A DNA stretch of 64,000 nucleotides from Lachnospiraceae bacterium (GTDB lineage Bacteria > Bacillota > Clostridia > Lachnospirales > Lachnospiraceae): the NCBI GenBank assembly GCA_017503735.1, contig JAFVSN010000017.1, positions 62,001-126,000 of the forward strand, written 5' to 3'. Below, piece by piece: positions 1 through 6,712 of this stretch. The notes below the pieces were generated by a model. The model saw only the letters and a list, made by a program, of their open reading frames with translations. It was not told where the DNA came from and did not search any database. Numbering within the stretch: the stretch's first letter is position 1; each line of letters opens with the position of its first letter. The translations under genes and the position numbers were made by a program.

Positions 1-320
1 TCGGAGCTTTTTATGCAAAAACAAAGTACTTCATTACGGATGAGGAAATTCTTTCTGCCATTTCTTATCACACCACCGGGCATCCCGGCATGACCGATTT
101 GGAAAAGGCGGTATTTCTTGCGGATTATTTAGAACCGTTCCGGACACAGCCTACAAAACCGGAGTTAAACACAATCCGAACAATCGCATTTCAGGATATT
201 GACAAAGCAGTTTATCTTGCATTAAAGAATACGCTTCGTTATCTCAACGATTCCGGACAAGAAACGGACAGCACTACAGAAGAAACAATGAAACAGTATT
301 ACAGTCGTTATGAAGAATAA
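1..320 (+). CDS. yqeK: YqeK-type HD phosphohydrolase, 3' end
   Basis: The reading frame is open from the window edge (first full codon at 3), so only the C-terminal part, about 105 residues, is visible. The segment YHTTGHPGMTDLEKAVFLADYLEP is characteristic of YqeK, the HD-domain symmetrical diadenosine tetraphosphate hydrolase of Firmicutes, and includes the late HD-domain ADYLEP signature. An internal ATG at 90 is in frame but lies inside this conserved block, so it is not the real start. The gene directly precedes rsfS, the usual order in Firmicutes, where the pair often lies in a nadD-yqeK-rsfS string; nadD would be upstream of the window. The catalytic HD residues lie outside what can be seen. 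Confidence 0.88.
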   Translation, partial: GAFYAKTKYFITDEEILSAISYHTTGHPGMTDLEKAVFLADYLEPFRTQPTKPELNTIRTIAFQDIDKAVYLALKNTLRYLNDSGQETDSTTEETMKQYYSRYEE

Positions 321-358
321 TCATATCATCGAATCAAATTTTTATTGGAGGAATCATT

Positions 359-712
359 ATGACCGAAAGAGCAAAAGAAATTGTAAAAATCGCCTATAAG
401 GCATTGGATGATAAAAAAGCGGAAGATATTAAAATCATTGATATATCAGGTGTGTCTGTGATTGCGGATTACTTTGTCATTGCCAACGGAACCAATTCTT
501 CTCAAGTCGAAGCTATGGTTGACGAAGTGACCGATGCACTTGCAAAAAATAAGATTCATGCGGAACGCATTGAAGGGATTCGTTCTTCCGGTTGGATTTT
601 GATGGATTTTAACGATGTTGTGATTCATATTTTCTCCAGAGAAGATCGTTTATTCTATGATTTGGAACGAATTTGGAGAGACGGCAACGAAATTTTACCG
701 GAGACTTTATAA
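359..712 (+). CDS. rsfS: Ribosomal silencing factor RsfS
   Basis: 117 residues, the normal length of the RsfS/YbeB/Iojap family. Family knowledge: the protein binds ribosomal protein uL14 on the large subunit and blocks subunit joining when nutrients are short. Visible signatures are the central ADYFVIANGTNSSQVEAM block and the C-terminal SSGWILMDFNDVVIHIF block, both strongly conserved in RsfS. A GGAGG ribosome binding site lies 7-9 bases before the ATG. It follows yqeK by 38 bases and precedes the GGDEF gene by 27, so the three are probably co-transcribed. Confidence 0.95.
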   Translation: MTERAKEIVKIAYKALDDKKAEDIKIIDISGVSVIADYFVIANGTNSSQVEAMVDEVTDALAKNKIHAERIEGIRSSGWILMDFNDVVIHIFSREDRLFYDLERIWRDGNEILPETL

Positions 713-739
713 TATACCACATATGAGAAGGTGCACATT

Positions 740-1816
740 ATGGATGAACAGCAACTGTTACCGAAAGAACTGAGAGAATACTATATCAAAAAAACAACAT
801 GGATTGTCAATATCGGGTTATTGGCATCCCATGTTTCTTTAGGTGTGTTTTTTTTGATATATTCCGCTGATATTATTTTCCTTTACAATTGTCTCAGTGT
901 TTTAGTCTATTTATTCTCCTTTATGTTGTTGAAGAAGTGGAATTACAATAATTCAAAGATATATATCGTAACTATTTTTGTCGAGATGTATCTTTTTACG
1001 ATTCTTGCAATCGTGTGTCTGGGTTGGAAGTTCGGATTCCAGAATTATTTTATCGCATTTACATCTTCTATATTATTTATAGATTTTTATCAAAATACAA
1101 AATCAGATTCTAAAGCAAAAAAGATTCAGTTTGGTTTGTTTAATGCGTTCCTTTATGTCTTTTTATATTTGGAAACTCAGTTGTATTCACCGGTTTACCG
1201 GATAGATTCCGATATAAGTACCCGGATTTTATTTGTGATTAATTCTCTTGCTAGTTTCGGTTTTTTAGTTATGTTTCTATTGATTTATTACAGTGCAATT
1301 TACCATATGAAATCTGTGCTTTTACAAGCATCAGAAAAGGATCCTTTAACCGGATTATTCAACAGAAGAACTATGTTGCAAATATTAAACCAGCGTTTGT
1401 CAGGAGAACAAAATGAGAATTATGCCATTGCAATGTTTGATGTTGATTTTTTTAAAGCCGTGAATGATACCTATGGACATGACGTAGGAGATAAAGTATT
1501 GAAGCATTTGGCAAAGCAATTTCAAACTATCAGTAAAGAAAATAATGATTTTTGGATCAGCCGTTGGGGCGGAGAAGAATTTCTTGCCTTGTACCGTTAT
1601 GAGGGAGATTCTTCCTCCGTTATCGGGCTTTTTGAACAAATCAGAAAACAGATAGAAGAGAATAAGCTTTCTTATGAAGATGTAGAGATTTCGATTACCG
1701 TTACCATCGGTTTAACCTTTGTGACAGAAGAAAAGGAAATAAAGGAATGGATTAAATCGGCCGATTCCTTACTATACATAGGCAAGAAAAGCGGAAGAAA
1801 CCGGGTAGTTGTTTAG
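740..1816 (+). CDS. Membrane-bound diguanylate cyclase (GGDEF)
   Basis: About 358 residues. The N-terminal half contains about six hydrophobic segments (residues 15 to 190) with no recognisable sensor domain. The C-terminal half is a GGDEF domain with an intact active-site motif, RWGGEEF, around residues 275-281, and a conserved FDVDFFKAVNDTYGHDVGD block. It should make cyclic di-GMP from two GTP at the inner membrane face. The RxxD product-inhibition site expected just before the GGEEF motif is absent, so feedback control may be lacking. I chose ATG 740 over an in-frame GTG at 731 because the GAAGGTG ribosome binding site overlaps that GTG. Downstream of rsfS, probably the last gene of that unit. 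Confidence 0.87.
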   Translation: MDEQQLLPKELREYYIKKTTWIVNIGLLASHVSLGVFFLIYSADIIFLYNCLSVLVYLFSFMLLKKWNYNNSKIYIVTIFVEMYLFTILAIVCLGWKFGFQNYFIAFTSSILFIDFYQNTKSDSKAKKIQFGLFNAFLYVFLYLETQLYSPVYRIDSDISTRILFVINSLASFGFLVMFLLIYYSAIYHMKSVLLQASEKDPLTGLFNRRTMLQILNQRLSGEQNENYAIAMFDVDFFKAVNDTYGHDVGDKVLKHLAKQFQTISKENNDFWISRWGGEEFLALYRYEGDSSSVIGLFEQIRKQIEENKLSYEDVEISITVTIGLTFVTEEKEIKEWIKSADSLLYIGKKSGRNRVVV

Positions 1817-1840
1817 TAAAAAACCGTTGTTTTATATAAA

Positions 1841-1869
1841 TTGACTTTCCTAAAATAATATGTTAAGAT
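1841..1869 (+). promoter_or_regulatory. Sigma-A promoter of the kinase leader
   Basis: TTGACT at 1841-1846 and TAAGAT at 1864-1869 are separated by 17 bases. Transcription should begin near 1876, leaving an untranslated leader of about 220 bases before the kinase-like gene at 2097. Confidence 0.75.
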
Positions 1870-1875
1870 GATTTT

Positions 1876-2096
1876 ATTAAAAAGAGAGAGGTGAAAAGAT
1901 GAGAAGATAATTTACTTTTGTTTACATGATATGTTGTTTATACAGTATTTCATAATAACGGGATACTGTTTATCGTGTTGCCAAAAGTGGATTATGTTCT
2001 CATAACCTCTCTTTTTTGTACGAAAAAATATCAATTCAAAAAATGAGATATTGTTAGAATCATTCCTTTGGCAACTTTATTGAAAGGAGAAAAATT
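1876..2096 (+). promoter_or_regulatory. Structured leader with MRR upstream ORF
   Basis: The leader begins with a strong ribosome binding site (1884-1891) and a three-codon ORF, ATG-AGA-AGA-TAA, at 1899-1910. Four pairings are visible. Bases 1885-1892 (AGAGAGGT, containing that binding site) pair with 2005-2012 (ACCTCTCT), which is followed by a run of T. A local hairpin joins 1942-1948 with 1963-1969 (ACAGTAT/ATACTGT). Bases 1977-1985 (GTTGCCAAA) pair with 2067-2075 (TTTGGCAAC). CCTTT at 2065-2069 can pair with AAAGG at 2083-2087, the kinase ribosome binding site. The last two pairings exclude each other. This resembles ribosome-controlled attenuators of antibiotic-resistance genes; that role is inferred. 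Confidence 0.55.
1899..1910 (+). CDS. Leader peptide MRR (upstream ORF)
   Basis: A start codon, two AGA arginine codons and a stop, preceded by GAGAGAGG with 7 bases of spacing, at the head of the structured leader. The minimal length and two AGA codons suggest that ribosome occupancy rather than the peptide matters. Translation is not proven. Confidence 0.4.
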   Translation: MRR

Positions 2097-2909
2097 ATGA
2101 CATCTGACAAAAATATCAATCTATGGATTGAGGGGTTACAGGGCTCAGGAAAATCTACCTTACTTCAAGAACTTGTTACAATGAACCCTCATTTAAAAGT
2201 CTGCCGTGAAGGCGATTATTCCCCGGTAGAGCTGGCTTGGTGTGCTTGGATGAACAAAGAGCAGTATGAGGCTGTATTGGCCCGTTATGAGGAGATTTCC
2301 GAAGAAATTAAACGGTATACGGCACAGGAAGACAACAAATATATCGTAATGTATACACGGATTCTTACGGACATTCCGGGCTTTCACAAAGATTTGGAGC
2401 AATACGAAATCTACAACGGAAGAAAATCCTATGCCGAATTGAAAGACATCGTTATTTCCCGTTACAAGACATTTCGTGATACCGGCTATGTGTTTGAATG
2501 CTCTTTTTTGCAGAATCTTACAGAGGATTTGATTTTATTCCACGAAAAAAACGACGAAGAAATTTTGGAACTATACCGGGAACTGTTTGCAGCACTTGAT
2601 AAAGAAACTTTTCGCCTGATGTATCTGTACAGTGACGATATTGAAGAAAACCTCCGTATCATCAGCAAAGAACGCAGCGATACCGACGGAAATCCGTTAT
2701 GGCTTCCCATGATGTTGGAATATCTGAAATATTCGCCTTATGGCATACGTCACGGACTGAATTGCTTTGAAGACTTAATTGCTCACCTGAAGCATCGTCA
2801 GGAGCTGGAACTTCGGATAATAAAAGAGATAATAGGAATTCGAGCAATAATACTTCCTTCCAAGGAATGGACAAAGGACATGTTGAAAATTGACACCGAT
2901 AGGATATAA
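2097..2909 (+). CDS. P-loop kinase/phosphotransferase-like protein
   Basis: 270 residues. A Walker A motif, GLQGSGKST, stands at residues 13-21, straight after a short beta strand (NLWIEG), as in nucleoside and small-molecule kinases. The rest is rich in acidic and aromatic residues and has no motif I can tie to a substrate. A CREGDYSPVELAWCAW segment near residues 36-51 and GYVFECSFLQNLTEDLI around 135-152 are likely substrate-pocket or Walker B regions. No membrane segment or signal peptide is visible. It is a single-gene unit: own promoter, elaborate leader, and an inverted repeat 8 bases after the stop. The leader hints at control by translation stress, so an antibiotic- or nucleotide-modifying kinase is possible but unproven. 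Confidence 0.6.
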   Translation: MTSDKNINLWIEGLQGSGKSTLLQELVTMNPHLKVCREGDYSPVELAWCAWMNKEQYEAVLARYEEISEEIKRYTAQEDNKYIVMYTRILTDIPGFHKDLEQYEIYNGRKSYAELKDIVISRYKTFRDTGYVFECSFLQNLTEDLILFHEKNDEEILELYRELFAALDKETFRLMYLYSDDIEENLRIISKERSDTDGNPLWLPMMLEYLKYSPYGIRHGLNCFEDLIAHLKHRQELELRIIKEIIGIRAIILPSKEWTKDMLKIDTDRI

Positions 2910-2916
2910 ATGATTT

Positions 2917-2960
2917 AAATTTTCAGGAAGCATCAATCATACAGTGCTTCCTGAAAATTT
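2917..2960 (+). terminator. Perfect 16-bp inverted repeat, probable terminator
   Basis: Arms at 2917-2932 and 2945-2960 (AAATTTTCAGGAAGCA and its exact complement) flank a 12-base loop. The outer A/T part of the arm supplies the U-rich end, so it can act as a terminator on either strand. It separates the kinase gene from the sdpR promoter at 2992. Confidence 0.7.
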
Positions 2961-2991
2961 AATAAAGGAGTTTGCAAATCATATATTTGGA

Positions 2992-3047
2992 TTGACAGAT
3001 ATATGATATTATGGTACACTATATTTAACATATAGGTTAAATGTTAA
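2992..3047 (+). promoter_or_regulatory. sdpR-sdpI promoter and operator
   Basis: TTGACA at 2992-2997 and TACACT at 3015-3020 with a 17-base spacer. Just downstream are two overlapping dyads: ATTTAAC (3023-3029) with GTTAAAT (3036-3042), and TTAACAT (3026-3032) with ATGTTAA (3041-3047). Placement across the transcription start and the ribosome binding site fits autorepression by the ArsR-family protein encoded next. Confidence 0.7.
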
Positions 3048-3064
3048 ATAAGGAGAGTATTATC

Positions 3065-3367
3065 TTGGGTATACAAACAACACTGAAAGCACTAAGTGAT
3101 CCGATTCGAAGAGAAATATTGCATCTATTAAAGGATAGCAGATTGTCTGCCGGTGAAATCGTAGAGCATTTTCCTGTTACGGGAGCCAGTATTTCAAGGC
3201 ATTTATCGGTATTAAAGGAAGCTGATTTAATTCGCGATACCAGAGAAGGGAAATTCATTTTTTATGAGCTAAATGCTTCCGTTTTAGAAGAAATTATGCT
3301 TTGGATTACGGATTTAAAGGGGGAGAAAGTAAATGTCACAAAAGAACAAACGTCCATTGATTCTTAG
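3065..3367 (+). CDS. ArsR-family autorepressor, SdpR-like
   Basis: About 100 residues, a winged-helix regulator of the ArsR/SdpR type (LKALSDPIRREILHLL, then GASISRHLSVLKEADLI as recognition helix). No cysteine-rich metal site is present, which argues against a metal sensor and for the SdpR branch. I prefer the TTG at 3065 because AAGGAG lies 9 bases before it and the family typically begins MG/MS-x-x-TTLKALSDP; an in-frame ATG at 3041 lies upstream of that binding site. The gene overlaps the next by 35 bases, and a dyad operator covers its start region. Confidence 0.85.
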   Translation: MGIQTTLKALSDPIRREILHLLKDSRLSAGEIVEHFPVTGASISRHLSVLKEADLIRDTREGKFIFYELNASVLEEIMLWITDLKGEKVNVTKEQTSIDS

Positions 3368-4418
3368 TTCTATTATTATTATGTTGCCTTGTTTGGTTGG
3401 AATACTGATTCGTTTTTTTCATCCAAAAACTATTGATTCGGAATGGATAGAAACTTCTAACAACGGTTTTTGGAATACAAAAATTTTACTATTACTTTTT
3501 TTTACATTACTAATCCTTGTAATTCATTGGCTTTGCATATATTTCATTTTAAAAGATGAAAAGAATTATAAACAAAACGATAAAATATTAAACCGCGCTC
3601 TTTGGATATTACCGATTTTTTCTTTGATTGGTGGTTGTACTTTGATTGAGGCGTCCACAAGAAAGGACTTTGGCTTCGGCTTTCTTGGACAGCTTTTCTT
3701 TAGTACATTATTTTTTGTTCTCGGGAATTATATGCCAAAATGCCAGCCGAATCATTCCGTTGGCATCAAGGTACCATGGACACTTCATAATGAGGAAAAC
3801 TGGACCAAAACTCATCGGATAACCGGCATAATCTGGGTGGCAGGCAGTGTTATAATGTTTCTGTTTCTGATGATATATGAGAACGGTTTTGTTTCGAAAT
3901 CATTACCGATACTTATTATTATGACGGTCGCACCAGTTTTGTTTTCCGCATTATATTACAAAAAGCAGGTGAAAGAAGGCTCTGTATCAAAATTAGAGAA
4001 AGACCTATCGTCAAAGACAAATCGTTACTTTTTATCATCCTCCTCAATCGGTGTAATCATTGCACTCATTGTGGCTGTGATTTTTATATCCGGAACAATA
4101 GAATATCGCTTTGACGAAGAGTCTCTTACAATAAAAGCAAATTATTGGGAAGACGCAACCGTCGCATATGACGAAATCGACGCTGTGGAATACCGTGAAA
4201 ATGACCTTATCGGAAAACGTGTCATAGGCTTTAGTAGCTTTTTTATGATGATGGGAGAGTATGATAATTCGGAATTCGGTGCATATACCAGATACTCCTA
4301 CAACAACTGTAAATCTTGTGTGATAATTCATGCGGATGACCAAGTTCTTATAATAAATAAAAAAGAAGAGGACGCGACGAAAAAGCTTTATGAAGCATTA
4401 TTAGCAAAAACGAAATAA
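3333..4418 (+). CDS. SdpI-family membrane protein with C-terminal PH-like domain
   Basis: 361 residues. About seven hydrophobic segments lie in the first 250 residues, including the SdpI signature GNYMPKCQPNHSVGIKVPW and the following TKTHRITG. SdpI of Bacillus protects against the SdpC toxin and sequesters SdpR at the membrane; here the overlapping SdpR-like gene implies the same regulatory pairing. The last 110 residues (YRFDEESLTIKANYW onward) look like a membrane-attached PH-type domain, not part of the minimal SdpI protein. No SdpC-like toxin gene is nearby, so the role may be sensing or resistance to an external envelope-active peptide. A GGGGGAG site precedes ATG 3333. Confidence 0.78.
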   Translation: MSQKNKRPLILSSIIIMLPCLVGILIRFFHPKTIDSEWIETSNNGFWNTKILLLLFFTLLILVIHWLCIYFILKDEKNYKQNDKILNRALWILPIFSLIGGCTLIEASTRKDFGFGFLGQLFFSTLFFVLGNYMPKCQPNHSVGIKVPWTLHNEENWTKTHRITGIIWVAGSVIMFLFLMIYENGFVSKSLPILIIMTVAPVLFSALYYKKQVKEGSVSKLEKDLSSKTNRYFLSSSSIGVIIALIVAVIFISGTIEYRFDEESLTIKANYWEDATVAYDEIDAVEYRENDLIGKRVIGFSSFFMMMGEYDNSEFGAYTRYSYNNCKSCVIIHADDQVLIINKKEEDATKKLYEALLAKTK

Positions 4419-4451
4419 CAAATACCTCAAATTATTAATTCTGTAAAAATA

Positions 4452-4485
4452 AAAGGAGAAGGCAACATTTGGAACCTTCTCCTTT
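4452..4485. terminator. Bidirectional terminator between sdpI and lexA
   Basis: AAAGGAGAAGG (4452-4462) and CCTTCTCCTTT (4475-4485) form an 11-bp stem with a 12-base loop. A runs before it and T-rich sequence after it suit both converging transcripts. Confidence 0.85.
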
Positions 4486-4539
4486 ATTATTTGAAAATAT
4501 ATTTCGACTTAATACTCATTTCGAAGAGTGACACATACT

Positions 4540-5154
4540 TTAGAACATCCGGAACAATCCGATAACCTTACCCAAAATCTCCACTTCATTCACGATAATC
4601 GGGTCCATGGTGTCGTTTTCCGGCTGAAGACGATAGTAACCGTCTTCCTTATAAAAGGTCTTTACCGTAACAGAATCCTCGATAAGCGCTACCACAAAAT
4701 CACCGTTCTTTGCGTAGTTCTGTTTTTTAATCAGAATCTGATCGCCGTTAAAGATACCGGCATTAATCATGCTGTCTCCCTTAACGTGGAGCATAAATGT
4801 CTCTGCATTCGGCAAATAATCCGTCGGAATAGGGAAGTAGGACTCTACATTCTCCACAGCCAAAATCGGCTGTCCCGCAGTAACGGTTCCTACAACCGGG
4901 ATATAAGCCATCTCGCGACGGGTAATATTAAAATTATCGTCAACAATTTCGATGGCACGCGGCTTCGCCGGGTCACGACGGATATAACCGTTCTTCTCCA
5001 GACTTTCCAGATGCGCATGTACGGAAGAAGTAGACTTTAATTTTACCGCCTCACAAATCTCACGAACCGCCGGCGGATATCCCTTATTTAAAATACGTTC
5101 TTTCATAAAATCCAAAATTTCCTGCTGCTTTGCAGTAATTTTACCATAACCCAT
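4540..5154 (-). CDS. lexA: SOS repressor LexA
   Basis: 204 residues, full length. An N-terminal winged helix (residues 1-65, with REICEAVKLKSTSSVHAHLESL as the DNA-binding helices) is followed by the S24 self-cleavage domain. The Ala-Gly cleavage site is A93-G94 (GTVTAGQP), the catalytic serine S128 (KGDSMI) and the lysine K165 (VTVKTF). RecA-stimulated self-cleavage derepresses the SOS regulon. It is transcribed divergently from a YneA-like gene, and SOS boxes between them overlap both promoters, so LexA controls itself and its neighbour. A GGAGGTAAC ribosome binding site precedes the ATG. Confidence 0.97.
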   Translation of the reverse strand: MGYGKITAKQQEILDFMKERILNKGYPPAVREICEAVKLKSTSSVHAHLESLEKNGYIRRDPAKPRAIEIVDDNFNITRREMAYIPVVGTVTAGQPILAVENVESYFPIPTDYLPNAETFMLHVKGDSMINAGIFNGDQILIKKQNYAKNGDFVVALIEDSVTVKTFYKEDGYYRLQPENDTMDPIIVNEVEILGKVIGLFRMF

Positions 5155-5203
5155 AAACGTTACCTCCTTATAAATTCAAACAAACTTTTGCTTTCTTGAC
5201 CCT

Positions 5204-5233
5204 AGTATAACACATTGAACACCTGTTTGTCAA
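5204..5233 (-). promoter_or_regulatory. lexA promoter
   Basis: On the minus strand, TTGACA (5228-5233) and TATACT (5204-5209) are 18 bases apart. The -35 element overlaps the SOS box at 5231-5244. Confidence 0.75.
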
Positions 5234-5244
5234 ACTTTTGTTCG
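5231..5244. promoter_or_regulatory. SOS box (LexA site) 1
   Basis: CAAACTTTTGTTCG fits the Gram-positive SOS consensus CRAAC-N4-GTTYG, read on either strand. It overlaps the lexA -35 element. Confidence 0.85.
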
Positions 5245-5263
5245 AAAAATATGTAAAAACCTA

Positions 5264-5292
5264 TTGACAAACAATTGTTCGCATGTTATATT
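5264..5292 (+). promoter_or_regulatory. Promoter of the yneA-like gene
   Basis: TTGACA (5264-5269) and TATATT (5287-5292) with a 17-base spacer; the spacer contains SOS box 2, so LexA binding blocks it directly. Confidence 0.82.
5268..5281. promoter_or_regulatory. SOS box (LexA site) 2
   Basis: CAAACAATTGTTCG fits the same consensus. It overlaps the -35 element and spacer of the rightward yneA-like promoter. A weaker, one-mismatch copy (TAAACAGATGTTCG) begins near 5294, downstream of that promoter's -10 element. Confidence 0.88.
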
Positions 5293-5339
5293 ATAAACAG
5301 ATGTTCGGGAATATTTGTTCTGTTTTTGGAGGTGTATCT

Positions 5340-5735
5340 ATGGAACGTGTACTTAGTCAAATGTTTTTAAACGAATCTTGTTCTTTTCGGCAGATTTCAG
5401 AAAACCGTCGAAGAAAAAAACGTAAAGATTTTTTTCAAAAAGCAATGATTGCGGTCCTTGGGGTTGCAGTAGTTGTTCTTATTATTTTACTTTTTGCACC
5501 GTCTACGCAAGCAGAAGCGGAGAGTACGATTTCTTACGAAAAACGCATTGTTTCCGTACGAGTAGCGGAAGATGACTCTCTTTGGAAGATTGCAGAACGC
5601 TTTTATTGCGAAGAAATGGAGAGTGTACCGGAGTTTATTCGTTCCATCAAAGAAATCAATCATTTGAAAAACGACACCATTTATCCGGATACCTATTTGG
5701 TAATTCAATACTATGTAAAAAAGACGCTGTCCTAG
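5340..5735 (+). CDS. yneA: YneA-like SOS division suppressor (LysM)
   Basis: 131 residues. A basic cytoplasmic N-terminus (RRRKKRK, residues 23-29) leads to one membrane helix (33-52) and an external LysM domain (71-124). This is the architecture of Bacillus YneA, which halts division during DNA damage while anchored in the membrane. The divergent arrangement with lexA and the SOS box in the promoter match the yneA locus. ATG 5340 is preceded by GGAGGTG; the frame continues upstream to 5283, but that start has no binding site and falls in the promoter. Direct family membership is inferred from architecture and context more than from sequence. Confidence 0.83.
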   Translation: MERVLSQMFLNESCSFRQISENRRRKKRKDFFQKAMIAVLGVAVVVLIILLFAPSTQAEAESTISYEKRIVSVRVAEDDSLWKIAERFYCEEMESVPEFIRSIKEINHLKNDTIYPDTYLVIQYYVKKTLS

Positions 5736-5778
5736 TCTTTTACTGACTGTTTCAACGTTCCTTTCATATCAGGTGTCC

Positions 5779-6519
5779 TTATTTTCTTCTTGACGCAGTT
5801 TCCGACTTTTTCCACGCCGGCAATGTCCCGTCGGTAATTGCATGGAATAAACGCTCCTTAGAGCCTTTGTATTCTTCATTTAAACGCTTTACCAGTTCTT
5901 TTGTATCGGCACGCTTTGTTAAACCGTCTGCCGGACACGGATTCTTTCTTACAGGAAGGTTGTACTTATGCTGAAAACCGATAATGTCTGCTTCTTCCAC
6001 GTAAATCAACGGACGTATCAACGTAATATCGGAACGATCCAGATAGGTTACAGGAGAAAAGCAGTTGTATCTTCCTTCGTACAATAAAGACATCAGCATT
6101 GTTTCTATAACATCATCCTTATGGTGTGCATAGGCTGATTTATTACATCCCAGTTCTTTTGCTTTATCATTAAATGCTCCCTTTCGAAGTTTTGCGCACA
6201 AAGAACACGGATTGCTTTCTTCTCTTACTTGAAAAACCACTTCGCCGATTTCTGTTTTTTGAACATAATACGGCACCTGTAATTCTTCACACAGTGCTCT
6301 GATTTCAGACAAATCAAAGCCTTCGAACCCTAAATCCACCGTGATTGCGCATAATTCAAAGGAATTCGGATAAAATCTGCGTAACCCTGCCAACGCATAT
6401 AAAAGAGCGAGAGAGTCTTTGCCACCGGATATTCCAATCGCAATCTTGTCACCCGGCTGTATCATATTATAATCATCGACTGCTTTTCTGGTAAAACTCA
6501 GCAGTTGTTGCAACTTCAT
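5779..6519 (-). CDS. TtcA-like tRNA sulfurtransferase
   Basis: 246 residues. A PP-loop adenylation motif, SGGKDS, lies at residues 31-36, with C105/C108 (CSLC) and C195 (NPCPADG) as candidate ligands for the [4Fe-4S] cluster of the TtcA family. YAHHKDDVIETMLMSLLYEGR matches the conserved TtcA helix. E. coli TtcA makes 2-thiocytidine at tRNA position 32; the Firmicutes branch is generally annotated as the same family, but the exact base modified here is not proven. The N-terminus is short. It converges on the yneA-like gene and has its own promoter upstream. Confidence 0.85.
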   Translation of the reverse strand: MKLQQLLSFTRKAVDDYNMIQPGDKIAIGISGGKDSLALLYALAGLRRFYPNSFELCAITVDLGFEGFDLSEIRALCEELQVPYYVQKTEIGEVVFQVREESNPCSLCAKLRKGAFNDKAKELGCNKSAYAHHKDDVIETMLMSLLYEGRYNCFSPVTYLDRSDITLIRPLIYVEEADIIGFQHKYNLPVRKNPCPADGLTKRADTKELVKRLNEEYKGSKERLFHAITDGTLPAWKKSETASRRK

Positions 6520-6578
6520 AATTGTATCCTTTCCAATCTTTTCCTCAGATTCTAAGATATAGTATTTTTAGCATTTCA

Positions 6579-6607
6579 ACTATACCATATCATGCGCTTT
6601 TTTACAA
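6579..6607 (-). promoter_or_regulatory. Promoter of the ttcA-like gene
   Basis: On the minus strand, TTGTAA (6602-6607) and TATAGT (6579-6584), 17 bases apart. Confidence 0.7.
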
Positions 6608-6712
6608 GTTTTTTATGATAAAACAGTGTTTGACACACTTATAACACTTTTGTTTCTTATTATGTAACCATACCTATGGAGATTAAGGAAACTTCTAAAG
6701 AAAGGTGGTCAT

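Noticed and set aside
2917-2960. Perfect inverted repeat considered as a small mobile element or attachment site
   Set aside because: It has the size, loop and position of a terminator directly after a stop codon, and no duplicated flanks or second copy are visible.
6630-6664. TTGACA at 6630 as promoter of the amidase gene
   Set aside because: The nearest plausible -10 hexamer is 22 bases away, outside the workable spacing.
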